NCBI RefSeq assembly: GCF_050483325.1
Contig: NZ_JBCMYF010000029.1
Location: forward strand, 1 to 64,000
DNA from: Bacillus_P idriensis_A
GTDB lineage: Bacteria; Bacillota; Bacilli; Bacillales; Bacillaceae
Direction of reading: 5' to 3'
DNA length: 64,000 nt
Both the position numbers and the translations under genes were made by a program. Numbering within the stretch: position 1 is the first letter of the stretch; each line of letters begins with the position of its first letter. The notes below the pieces were generated by a model. It saw nothing but the letters and a program-made list of their open reading frames with translations. It ran no database searches and was not told the DNA's origin. Shown piece after piece: positions 1-8,004 of this stretch.

Positions 1-735
1 GCGTGAAAGGTGGAATCAAACGGGTGCTATGATTCCACAATGGATGGAATGAGCGTGAAAGGTGGAATCAAAGGGGTGCCATGATTCCACAGTTGATTGA
101 ATGAGGCTGAAAAGTGGAATTAAAAGGGTGCAATGATTCCACAATCGATGGAATGAGGAAGCACAGTGGAATCAAAAGGTTCTATGATTCCACAGTTGAT
201 TGAATGAGGCTGAAAAGTGGAATCAAAGGTCCTATGATTCCACAATGGATGGAATGAGCGTGAAAGGTGGAATCAAAGGGTTCTATGATTCCACTGTTGA
301 TTAAATGAGGCTGAAAAGTGGGATCAAAAGGGTGCAATGATTCCACAATCGATGGAATGAGGAAGCAGTGTGGAATCAAAAGGTGCTAGGTTTCCACAGT
401 TGATTGAATGAGGCTGGAAAGTGGAATCAAACGGTTCTATGATTCCACAATCGATGGAATGAGGAAGCATAGTGGAGTCAAAAGGGTTCTATGATTCAAC
501 TGTTGATGGAATGAGGCTGGAAAGTGGAATCAAAAGGATGCAATGATTCCACAATCGATGGAATGAGGAAGCACAGTGGAATCAAAAGGTGCTATGATTC
601 CACAGTGGATGGAATGAGGCTGAAAAGTGGAATCAAACGGTCCTATGATTCCACAATGGATGGAATGAGCGTGAAAGGTGGAATCAAAGGGTTCTATGAT
701 TCCACAGTTGATTGAATGAGGCTGAAAAGTGGAAT
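1..735. repeat. 52-bp tandem repeat array 1 (about 14 units plus a degenerate end)
   Basis: About 14 units with a period near 52 bp fill this stretch and continue past the left edge. Each unit carries GTGGAATCA, 10-11 variable bases, then TGATTCCAC, a 9-bp inverted repeat able to form a hairpin (for example 10-18 with 30-38 and 62-70 with 82-90). A conserved linker ending GGAATGA or TGAATGA follows. Unit lead-ins are of three kinds: GCGTGAAAG, GGCTGAAAA and GGAAGCACA. The last unit decays after GTGGAATCT near 735. Whole units are conserved, with no unique spacers. No reading frame in it resembles a protein. Confidence 0.95.
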
Positions 736-761
736 CTAATTATTGAAATACAATCCAACAA

Positions 762-790
762 AAAAACTGACCCACCACGAGTCAGTTTTC
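762..790 (-). terminator. Intrinsic terminator of the SET-domain gene
   Basis: AACTGAC (765-771) pairs with GTCAGTT (781-787). Read on the minus strand the hairpin is followed by a run of T, directly after the stop codon at 793-795. Confidence 0.8.
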
Positions 791-792
791 CA

Positions 793-1188
793 TTACTTAT
801 TTTCTTCTTCATCTTCCCGGTCAAACCAAAGGAGCTCCTGATCTTCTTCGTCGCCGTTGTAGTTGATGAGAATTTCTTCTCCAGCTTTAATGTCTTTATA
901 TGCGCTGAAGATGAAGGTATGGTTTTCGAAGCTGATTTCATAAGTTGCATTTGGCGTGTAGGAATGGTTGAAGAGCATGCCGTAGCCGAGCAGAATGGCT
1001 GTGTGGTTCTGGCCATATTCAAATGCGTAATCAGCAAGTGTTGTTTTTTCGATATGTTCGTGTTCGGCATTTGGATAAGGAATTACGGGAGCTTCGTGGA
1101 TAATTTCGCCTTTTGCGATGTCGCGAGTAGCGAACACGCCTCTATTAAATTCCCCGTCGCTGAGGGAAGATGTTTTAATTTCAATCAT
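793..1188 (-). CDS. SET domain-containing protein (putative lysine methyltransferase)
   Basis: The 131-residue product is essentially a lone SET domain. The SAM-side motif RGVFATRDI lies at about residues 16-24, the NHS...PNA core at 74-81, and the C-terminal GEEILINY signature at 103-110. The family transfers methyl groups from S-adenosylmethionine to lysines, but bacterial single-domain members mostly lack proven substrates. There is no pre-SET or post-SET cysteine cluster, and the tail is very acidic. The start follows a GGTGA ribosome binding site. It is a single-gene unit with its own terminator, between the repeat array and a membrane-protein gene on the other strand. The domain call is firm; the substrate is unknown. 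Confidence 0.85.
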   Translation of the reverse strand: MIEIKTSSLSDGEFNRGVFATRDIAKGEIIHEAPVIPYPNAEHEHIEKTTLADYAFEYGQNHTAILLGYGMLFNHSYTPNATYEISFENHTFIFSAYKDIKAGEEILINYNGDEEDQELLWFDREDEEENK

Positions 1189-1384
1189 TTCGTCACCTGT
1201 ATGTTCTTTCCTGTTAAAGTTTTTTACTTACTTAAGCTTGACAGGTCGCTCTGAGAAAAGCAACTGTTTTCACGGATTGTTCTCATTTTTTAGTTGGAAA
1301 TCCTTAAGTTAAAAACAATTAAAGTACTGCTGCAAAGCATAGAATGGTACATTAAATGAAAAACAACGAACTTGGGGGATGAAA

Positions 1385-1963
1385 ATGAACAGATTCAAAA
1401 GCTTTTCGGAATGGCTTTATTCACGGGCGGGATGGAAGACACTATTAGCTTCAATCGTCCTTTTTTTCCTGTTCATGCTGGTTGTGCTGCCGAACGTCGC
1501 TGAAACGTCGAAAGAAATGACTGGCACAATTGAATCCCCGGATGGATCTTATCTGTATTCTTCTGCAGAATTGTATAAAATAGCTGATGAGTATGGGGAG
1601 AAGGGCAGAGCGTATTACATTCAGTCAAGATTTACGTTTGATGTAATCTGGCCGCTTGTGTATTTGTCTTTTCTGGCCGCGGCTTTGACTGTGCTATATC
1701 GTGTAATGCCATCAGCAAATCCATTCAGGGCAGTTCATCTCATCCCGTTCGGCGGTGCGTTTTTTGACTATCTGGAGAATGCAGCATCTTCCGCTGTGAT
1801 GGCCAGATACCCGGAGAAAACTCCTGTTATAGCAGAACTGACTCCCATTTTTTCGTTTGTAAAGTGGAGTCTGATCTATGCAAGTTTTGGCTTGCTGTTT
1901 CTTGGAATTTTGATAAACATTGTCGTCTATATAAAAAAACACACAAAAAAATCGGACACTTAA
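1385..1963 (+). CDS. Integral membrane protein of unknown function
   Basis: I do not recognise a named family. The protein of about 192 residues has roughly four hydrophobic segments: one near the N-terminus, two in the middle and one near the C-terminus, followed by a Lys-rich tail. A soluble loop of about 50 residues separates the first two. I place the start at ATG 1385, because the GGGGG ribosome binding site (1374-1378) touches the alternative ATG at 1379 but sits 6 nt from 1385. The gene converges on ppc and they share a bidirectional terminator that overlaps this stop codon. A role in the cell envelope is only an inference from hydrophobicity. Confidence 0.7.
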   Translation: MNRFKSFSEWLYSRAGWKTLLASIVLFFLFMLVVLPNVAETSKEMTGTIESPDGSYLYSSAELYKIADEYGEKGRAYYIQSRFTFDVIWPLVYLSFLAAALTVLYRVMPSANPFRAVHLIPFGGAFFDYLENAASSAVMARYPEKTPVIAELTPIFSFVKWSLIYASFGLLFLGILINIVVYIKKHTKKSDT

Positions 1964-1977
1964 CATGTCCGATTTTT
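1949..1977. terminator. Bidirectional intrinsic terminator between convergent genes
   Basis: ATCGGACA (1951-1958) pairs with TGTCCGAT (1966-1973). It has A-rich and T-rich flanks on both sides, so it can end the membrane-protein gene on plus and ppc on minus. Confidence 0.85.
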
Positions 1978-1982
1978 TTACA

Positions 1983-4748
1983 TCAGCCTGTATTACGAAG
2001 CCCTGCAGCAATTCCATTAATCGTCAGAAGCACTTCACTTAAGAGCTCCTCATTAGGGAGGTCATTTCCGGCTTCACGAAGTTTGGAAATCACTTCAACT
2101 TGGAAAAAGCTTAATGGATCCACATACGGGTTGCGGAGCCTTACAGATTCCTGGATGTTTGGAATGTGATCCATTAACTCTGTCTGTCCGGTAATATGGA
2201 GCAGGATTTCTTTCGTTCTGTTGTATTCTGCCGTGATATCATTAAAGATCCGTTCAGCGGCCTGCTGATCGTCAACCATAGCGAGGTATTCTTTTGCGGC
2301 CATTAAATCGGCCTTTAGTAACGCCATTTGCAGGTTGTCGATGGTTGAACGGAAAAACGGCCAGCTTTTGTACATCTGCTGAAGGCGTTCAAGATTTGCT
2401 GTATCCTTTGTCCCGCTTTGTAATCCAGTTCCTGCTGCATACCAAGCAGGGAGGAGCTGACGGCTCTGGGTCCATGCGAACACCCAAGGGATGGCGCGCA
2501 AATCTTCAAACCGCTCGCTTCCTTTTCGGCTCATCGGACGCGATCCTATATTTAGCGCCCCAAGTTCAGGCAGGGGAGTTGCTTGTTTAAAATAATTCAA
2601 GAAGTCCGCATCTTTAAAGACCAGCTCCTGATATTTTTTTAGAGAGACAGCTGATATTTGATCCATCGTATCTTCCCAGTCATTCGTGCGGATATCTGAC
2701 TGTTCCGCTTCGTTTGAAACATGTGCGGCAGCTGTAAGAAGTGTAGATGCTGCCTGTTCTAAACTGCGGTAAGCAATGTCATATAAACCATAGCGGGAGG
2801 AAAGAACCTCGCCCTGCTCGGTAATTTTCACTCCGTCTCCAAGTGTTTCAGCCGGCTGAGAAAGAAGGCTGCGGTTTAGAGGACCGCCGCCGCGTCCAAG
2901 TGAACCGCCGCGTCCATGGAAAAATTTCAGGCGAATGCTGTATTGCTTGGCCATATCATGAATTTCCTGCTGAGCTTTGTAGAGCTTCCAGTTCGCTGTA
3001 AGCGTACCGCCGTCCTTGCTTCCATCCGAATAGCCAAGCATGATTTCCTGCAGGTTATTTTGCTCCTCCAGATGCTTGCGGTAGAAATTCAATTGGAACA
3101 GCTGCTCCATAATTTTTGGGCCTGCAATCAAATCATCGATCGTCTCAAGGAGGGGAGCGACATTCAGCTTGCTTTCAACCCGCCCATCAGGATGCAGACG
3201 GTAAAGACCTGCTTCCTTGGCAAGAACCATCACTTCAAGTAAATCACTTGCTGATTGCGTCATGCTAATCAAGTACACTTCAATTGACCGCTCGCCAAAT
3301 TCGTTGTGTGCATTGCGGATCATTTGGAACACATCTAAAACATTCTGTGTTTCCTTTGAGTAATCTTCTTTAAAGGAAACAAGAGGTCTTGGATCTTGCA
3401 GAACATCACCAAGAAGCTTCATTTTTTCTTCCTCTGGCAGGCTGGAATAGTTCTCAGCAAGCTTTACGGAATGGAAAATCTCATTAATTGCAGCCTCATG
3501 CTCGCCGCTGTGATTGCGGATATCCAGGGTTGCAAGATGAAAGCCGAACAGGTCAACCTGGCGGATCAGCTTCTGCAGGCTTTTCAGCTCATGGCCTTCA
3601 GGATGATGAAGTTTGACGCTTTGCTGAATCAGCTTCAAATCATCTGAAAATTGCTGTGAGGAAGTATAGCCAAACGGACTCTGCGGATCAAGCTTTTTAA
3701 GCATAATTGTTAATTTGCAGCGATACACTTCATGCTCAACTTGCCATCTTTCTTTTTTACTTAAAAGAGACACTTCTTCGCGGACTGAATCAAGCAGTTC
3801 ATCACTGACAGTCACTCTTTTTGTAGACTGGCTCAGACGTTTGCGCAAGTATTTTAGAGACTCTTTATATTTGCGGACAACAAGCGTTCTGTGTTTATTC
3901 AGTGTTTTCCAAGTGATATCTGCCGTTACATTTGGATTGCCATCGCGGTCTCCGCCGATCCACGATCCGAAGCGGAGGAAATTCGGTACCTGCCATTTGC
4001 TTTCCGGATAGTTAGACTGCAGACAATCTTCTAATTCCTGATGAATTTGAGGGAGCACTTCAAATAGCGTTTCATCAAAATAATACAATCCATTTGCGAC
4101 TTCATCCATAACGGTAGGCTTACGGTCACGCAGCTCATCTGTCTGCCACAAAATCACGACTTCATTGAACAGACGATCCTCTAATTCGGCACGTTCACGC
4201 TTTGTATGAATCGGCTGATCCAGACTATTTAGGAGCGTGGCAATCCGCTTATGGATTTCAAGCACACTTCGTCTTGTCGCTTCAGTTGGATGGGCGGTAA
4301 TAATCAGCTCAAGTGAAAGCGTTTTGAGAAGATTCTGGATAACATCCGCATCAATGCCATTCTCTTTTAAAGAGGCAACGGCATTTTCTAAAGAACCCGG
4401 CTGCTTCACAGATTCTTCCTGAAATTGATAATCGCGTCTGCGTCTGATGCGATGATTTTGCTCTGCAATATTAACTAGATGAAAATATACCGCAAATGCT
4501 CTGATAACCTGCTTTCTCAGCGGAGGTTCAAGGGTGTTTATTTCGCTTTTTAACTCGGCATATATAGATTCATCCGCATTGCTGCGAAGCGATTTTGTCA
4601 TCTCCCTGATTTTCTCAACCTTGTCTAAGAGGGGGTGGCCGCCCTGATGGACTAACACATCTCCAAGCATGTTTCCAAGGAACTTTACATCACGGCGCAG
4701 TGCCGCGTTATGATCACGATCTTGTATGGTTTCTGTTTTTACCGTCAT
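1983..4748 (-). CDS. ppc: Phosphoenolpyruvate carboxylase
   Basis: The product of about 921 residues carboxylates phosphoenolpyruvate with bicarbonate to form oxaloacetate, refilling the TCA cycle in the cytoplasm. The catalytic-histidine motif TAHPTEATRR is near residue 153, followed by FGSWIGGDRDGNPNVT, the mobile-loop FHGRGGSLGRGGGP and the canonical C-terminal NTG. Length is normal for the family. The start is ATG 4748 because AAGAGGTG lies 6 nt upstream; an in-frame ATG at 4781 lacks such a site. It is transcribed alone. The family is usually allosterically controlled; nothing in the DNA shows specific regulation. Confidence 0.97.
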   Translation of the reverse strand: MTVKTETIQDRDHNAALRRDVKFLGNMLGDVLVHQGGHPLLDKVEKIREMTKSLRSNADESIYAELKSEINTLEPPLRKQVIRAFAVYFHLVNIAEQNHRIRRRRDYQFQEESVKQPGSLENAVASLKENGIDADVIQNLLKTLSLELIITAHPTEATRRSVLEIHKRIATLLNSLDQPIHTKRERAELEDRLFNEVVILWQTDELRDRKPTVMDEVANGLYYFDETLFEVLPQIHQELEDCLQSNYPESKWQVPNFLRFGSWIGGDRDGNPNVTADITWKTLNKHRTLVVRKYKESLKYLRKRLSQSTKRVTVSDELLDSVREEVSLLSKKERWQVEHEVYRCKLTIMLKKLDPQSPFGYTSSQQFSDDLKLIQQSVKLHHPEGHELKSLQKLIRQVDLFGFHLATLDIRNHSGEHEAAINEIFHSVKLAENYSSLPEEEKMKLLGDVLQDPRPLVSFKEDYSKETQNVLDVFQMIRNAHNEFGERSIEVYLISMTQSASDLLEVMVLAKEAGLYRLHPDGRVESKLNVAPLLETIDDLIAGPKIMEQLFQLNFYRKHLEEQNNLQEIMLGYSDGSKDGGTLTANWKLYKAQQEIHDMAKQYSIRLKFFHGRGGSLGRGGGPLNRSLLSQPAETLGDGVKITEQGEVLSSRYGLYDIAYRSLEQAASTLLTAAAHVSNEAEQSDIRTNDWEDTMDQISAVSLKKYQELVFKDADFLNYFKQATPLPELGALNIGSRPMSRKGSERFEDLRAIPWVFAWTQSRQLLPAWYAAGTGLQSGTKDTANLERLQQMYKSWPFFRSTIDNLQMALLKADLMAAKEYLAMVDDQQAAERIFNDITAEYNRTKEILLHITGQTELMDHIPNIQESVRLRNPYVDPLSFFQVEVISKLREAGNDLPNEELLSEVLLTINGIAAGLRNTG

Positions 4749-4958
4749 TTTACGCACCTCTTTTACTGGAATGGATTCCATCTTTTTAATATGTGTTTTT
4801 TGAAAATTAAAATAATGATAAGTTTACCATGAATCGTATAAAAATGCATAGTATTCGCTTTTTTTATTGTTCTAATTTTTAGAATGTTCATGTTAAAATT
4901 GTGTCATACTGCCCACATTTATATGGACGGGATTACTGGTTTAAGGTGATGAAACGTA

Positions 4959-5390
4959 ATGAAAAGAGTAAATGTAGTTTACGTTCTTTTATATGATGAT
5001 ACAACTAATAAGATTTTAATGGTTAAAAATATAGGCAAACGTTCTTCCTCTTATTATACATTGCCGGGCGGCGCAGTGGAGGATGGTAAAACACTTGATC
5101 ACGCTGCCATTCGAGAGGTTAAAGAAGAAACGGGGTTAGAGGTTTCTGTTCAAGGATTGATTCATATCAGTGAAGCCTTCCTTGAAGAAAGGGGACATCA
5201 TGCTATTTTCTTTACTTTTCGCGGCAGTATAACCGGCGGAAAACAGGAAATCGTCATGCCCGGAGAAATAGAAGAAATCACTTGGATGGATGCTGAACAG
5301 GCGTCAAAATATTTACATTTCGCAGCAGAACAGGGTGTACTCACAAATCAGAGTCCTGCCATACCATATACGTTCATAAGAAATCTGTAG
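4959..5390 (+). CDS. Nudix hydrolase
   Basis: The 143-residue protein carries a Nudix box at about residues 38-60 ending REVKEETGL, the metal-binding REUxEExGU core that hydrolyses nucleoside diphosphates linked to another moiety. One box position departs from consensus: the first glutamate of GX5EX7REUXEEXGU is lysine (K44, in EDGKTL). That glutamate is usually structural rather than the main metal ligand, so activity may be kept. A GGTGATG ribosome binding site precedes the ATG. The gene stands alone and ends in a terminator. The substrate cannot be told from sequence. Confidence 0.9.
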   Translation: MKRVNVVYVLLYDDTTNKILMVKNIGKRSSSYYTLPGGAVEDGKTLDHAAIREVKEETGLEVSVQGLIHISEAFLEERGHHAIFFTFRGSITGGKQEIVMPGEIEEITWMDAEQASKYLHFAAEQGVLTNQSPAIPYTFIRNL

Positions 5391-5428
5391 AGGAAGCCTC
5401 ATTTCAAAGATGAGCCTTCCTTTCTTTT
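5391..5428 (+). terminator. Intrinsic terminator after the Nudix gene
   Basis: AGGAAGCCTCAT (5391-5402) pairs with ATGAGCCTTCCT (5410-5421) with one mismatch, then a T-rich run. It starts directly after the stop codon. Confidence 0.75.
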
Positions 5429-5432
5429 ATGC

Positions 5433-5507
5433 AGCTTTTACATTTTTTTAAAAATGTGAGAAAAAAAGAAAGATAGCTTCGTTGTATAGAGTGTAAAAGC
5501 TTTTACA
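5433..5507 (+). promoter_or_regulatory. Palindromic element upstream of the ECF sigma operon
   Basis: TGTAAAAGCTTTTACA (5492-5507) is a perfect 16-bp palindrome directly ahead of the AGGAG ribosome binding site of the sigma gene. Its half AGCTTTTACA also occurs at 5433-5442, 65 bp upstream. It could be an operator or part of an autoregulated ECF promoter; I cannot define -35 and -10 boxes with confidence. Confidence 0.45.
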
Positions 5508-5528
5508 AAAAGTTAGGAGTTAAACGAA

Positions 5529-6095
5529 ATGAAATCTACCGATCAAAATTTCATTAAAAGGCTGCAACGAAAAAAAGAAGATGCGCTGGAATACGTGGTG
5601 GACGAGTATTTGCCGCTGGTAAAAGGAATTACTTATAAAGTTCTTTCACCATTAGAAAACCAAGGTTTAATGGAAGAATGCATGAATGATGTTTTTTTGG
5701 CAATTTGGGATCACGCGAATCAGTTCGAGGGGGATCAGACTGATTTCCGTAAGTGGCTGTGCGCGGTGGCGAAATTTAAAGCAATTGATGTGTATCGGAA
5801 AGCGGTTAAACGCAATGAAACGGCTGCATATAACCTGGCAGAATGCAGCGGGAAATCAGCTGAAGATGAATGGCTTGCTTCAGAAAATAAAAATGAACTG
5901 CTGAACTTGATGAGTGATTTTGAAGCGCTGGACCGTGACATTTTTGTTATGAAATTTTTCCTGGATATGAAGAATGAAGAAATTGCAGGGAATTTGGGGC
6001 TTACGAAAGCAGCAGTTGATAACCGGATATACCGCGGCAAGAAAAAATTGCAGCAGAGCCGAATGAAATTGAATATGGGAGGCAGTTTTGCATGA
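5529..6095 (+). CDS. ECF-type RNA polymerase sigma factor
   Basis: The 188-residue protein has the two-domain layout of extracytoplasmic-function sigma factors. Region 2 spans about residues 20-95 (core -10 recognition, motif WLCAVAKFKAIDVYRK), and region 4 spans about 125-180 (helix-turn-helix NEEIAGNLGLTKAAVDNRIYRGKKKL). The stop overlaps the start of the downstream DUF4179 gene by 4 bp (ATGA), typical of a sigma/anti-sigma pair that is translationally coupled. Such factors answer envelope stress when released. A palindrome lies upstream. Which ECF group it belongs to is not decided. Confidence 0.92.
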   Translation: MKSTDQNFIKRLQRKKEDALEYVVDEYLPLVKGITYKVLSPLENQGLMEECMNDVFLAIWDHANQFEGDQTDFRKWLCAVAKFKAIDVYRKAVKRNETAAYNLAECSGKSAEDEWLASENKNELLNLMSDFEALDRDIFVMKFFLDMKNEEIAGNLGLTKAAVDNRIYRGKKKLQQSRMKLNMGGSFA

Positions 6096-7177
6096 AGGAT
6101 TTGTACAGCCATTTTAATTCACTCGATCTGGTGGAAGAAGAAATGGAAGTGAGCGAGATTGAAAAAGTAAGGGTAAAAGAAAGACTTAAGAATTCGCTCA
6201 AAAAGAGAAAACCGATGCGCTGGTATAAACATACTGCAGCAGCGGTACTAATTGGAGCTGCAACTGTTGTACTGGGGTTTTCTTTTCCAACTGCTGCAAG
6301 TCAAATACCGCTGGTAGGCGACATATTCCAGTACTTGGACAAGAATCAGAGCGGCTTCTATAATCAATACAAAGAATATTCCACAGAATTAAATCTATTT
6401 GAAGAAAGCAGCGGCATCAAAGTCATGATCAATGATGCTGTCTTTGACGGCGAAACCGTATCCGTCACATTCTCTGTTGAAAGTGAAAAAGATCTGGGAG
6501 ATGATCCGATTATTTTCAACCATCTCGATATTAAAGGTAGCACAGCGATGTCAGGCAGCTCTGAAATCAGAAAAACCGGCGATGGCCAGTATGTTGGACT
6601 CATGACAGCCAGCGCACTTGAAGGTATAAACGAAGACTCCGTTATGGTGAAGTGGGATATAGACAGCATAACCGTTTTACATGGAGAAAAAGAAGAAGAA
6701 ATCGAAGGAGACTGGAAGTTCGGATTTTCTCTTAAAGCAACAGAAAATAAGTCCCGCCTTGTGAATCAATCAACTAGTGACAAAGGCATTCAAGTAAAGA
6801 TAGACAGAGTAGCCTATACTCCTTTATCTTTTATTGTTTATTATGAACAAAGTGCTACAAAGAGTGTTCAGGAAAAGTGGGAAGATGCTTACGTTGATTT
6901 GGAAGTAAAAGATGATTTTGGGAACGTTTATACAGGTATAGGCAACGGCGGTTCCGGTTCAGATCAATATCATATGAATTGGAGCAAGACATTTGAAAAG
7001 CTTGATCCGAGAGCTTCAAAATTGATTGTAACCCCAAAAGTCATGCTCTCCAGTTCAGACAACATGTCAGGAATAGAATACACAAAGGAAGGTTCTAAGG
7101 AAATTGTGCTGCCAGAAAAGTCAGGTAAGGGAAGAGAAGAGTTTGAGCTTGATGATGTTGTCATTCAAGTTCGATAA
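6092..7177 (+). CDS. DUF4179 membrane protein, likely anti-sigma factor
   Basis: The 361-residue protein begins with a charged cytoplasmic segment of about 45 residues, then one transmembrane helix (around 48-68), then a long extracytoplasmic beta-rich region. This layout matches DUF4179 proteins, which are regularly encoded after an ECF sigma gene. The N-terminal segment is the expected sigma-binding part and the outer part the sensor. Its start overlaps the sigma stop by 4 bp. There is no HHCC zinc motif of the ZAS type, so sigma binding would be by another fold. The anti-sigma role is inferred from gene order and topology. Confidence 0.85.
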   Translation: MKDLYSHFNSLDLVEEEMEVSEIEKVRVKERLKNSLKKRKPMRWYKHTAAAVLIGAATVVLGFSFPTAASQIPLVGDIFQYLDKNQSGFYNQYKEYSTELNLFEESSGIKVMINDAVFDGETVSVTFSVESEKDLGDDPIIFNHLDIKGSTAMSGSSEIRKTGDGQYVGLMTASALEGINEDSVMVKWDIDSITVLHGEKEEEIEGDWKFGFSLKATENKSRLVNQSTSDKGIQVKIDRVAYTPLSFIVYYEQSATKSVQEKWEDAYVDLEVKDDFGNVYTGIGNGGSGSDQYHMNWSKTFEKLDPRASKLIVTPKVMLSSSDNMSGIEYTKEGSKEIVLPEKSGKGREEFELDDVVIQVR

Positions 7178-7213
7178 TCAGCTGAATGTTCAATTGAAAA
7201 TATGCATAAAAAA

Positions 7214-7240
7214 GGCCCCGTGTTAAGGGGTCTTATTTAT
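7214..7240 (+). terminator. Intrinsic terminator of the sigma/anti-sigma operon
   Basis: GGCCCC (7214-7219) pairs with GGGGTC (7227-7232), followed by TTATTTAT. Confidence 0.75.
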
Positions 7241-7327
7241 ATTAATTTGTAAAAATGCCTGTTTTACATACGGGAAATATGTTATAAATTTCTAGTAACG
7301 TTTTTTATTTTTGACAGGAGGACGATC

Positions 7328-7996
7328 ATGCACCAGGTTCGAATACTTGAAGGCTTGCTGAACCCTTTTACCTATTTTGAAAAGCTTCATGAATCAGAAA
7401 AAGTAAAAGGTCTTTCGCTTAGAATAGCTGCACTTATAGGATTAAGTCTGCTGCTTGCTGCAGGCAGCGCTTATTTAGGCATACATACGGAAGAAATCAT
7501 GAAAATGATGGATACAGCCGGCAGAGAAAAGCTGGAATCGGCTAAACTTCTTTTCGGGATTGGCGGGCTTATATCCGGGTTAATGTCTCCATTATTTACG
7601 ATTCTATTTTTCACATTCGTTTTTAGAGTGTTTTTTTATGAGATAGGGTGGAGCAAGCTTTTTACGGTAGGGCTGTTTCCTGCCATTCTACTATTTTTCC
7701 AAAAAGCGCTGAACTTCCCGCTCTTTTATTTTCTGGGCATCAGTTCTGAATCCTCGCCTTTCGGTTTTGGAGTTCTGATTCAGTTAATGACAGGCCAGGC
7801 TTTTCTTGTGAATACACTAAGTCAAGTTACGATTTTTATAATATGGAGTGCATGGATCCAAATGGCAGCTTTGAAAAAGATGTCGGATAAAACGATGAAA
7901 TCGATCATCAGCATTGTGATATTTGCTCATTTCATCTTTATTTTGGTCACTGCTGCATTCGTTTTATTGACGCAAAACTTGGGAATTTTGCTGTAG
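7328..7996 (+). CDS. Yip1-domain membrane protein, YknW-like
   Basis: The 222-residue protein has about five or six hydrophobic helices with a Yip1-like arrangement, a short amphipathic N-terminus containing LLNPFTYFEKL, and a GLISGLMSPLFTILFFTF core. In Bacillus subtilis YknW, a Yip1 protein, precedes YknX, YknY and YknZ, an ABC system protecting against the SdpC toxin. The next gene here encodes the YknX-like adaptor 8 bp downstream, so the pair looks like a YknW-YknX operon. The ATG follows a strong AGGAGG site. The assignment rests on topology and gene order more than on residue identity. Confidence 0.75.
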   Translation: MHQVRILEGLLNPFTYFEKLHESEKVKGLSLRIAALIGLSLLLAAGSAYLGIHTEEIMKMMDTAGREKLESAKLLFGIGGLISGLMSPLFTILFFTFVFRVFFYEIGWSKLFTVGLFPAILLFFQKALNFPLFYFLGISSESSPFGFGVLIQLMTGQAFLVNTLSQVTIFIIWSAWIQMAALKKMSDKTMKSIISIVIFAHFIFILVTAAFVLLTQNLGILL

Positions 7997-8004
7997 GGGG
8001 ACAT

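Noticed and set aside
1..735. CRISPR array
   Set aside because: Whole 52-bp units are conserved including the parts that would be spacers; there are no unique spacers and no cas genes.
182..1254. Reading frames inside and beside array 1 on both strands
   Set aside because: They are products of the repeat period (not a multiple of 3, low complexity) or lie antisense to the SET-domain gene, with no ribosome binding sites.
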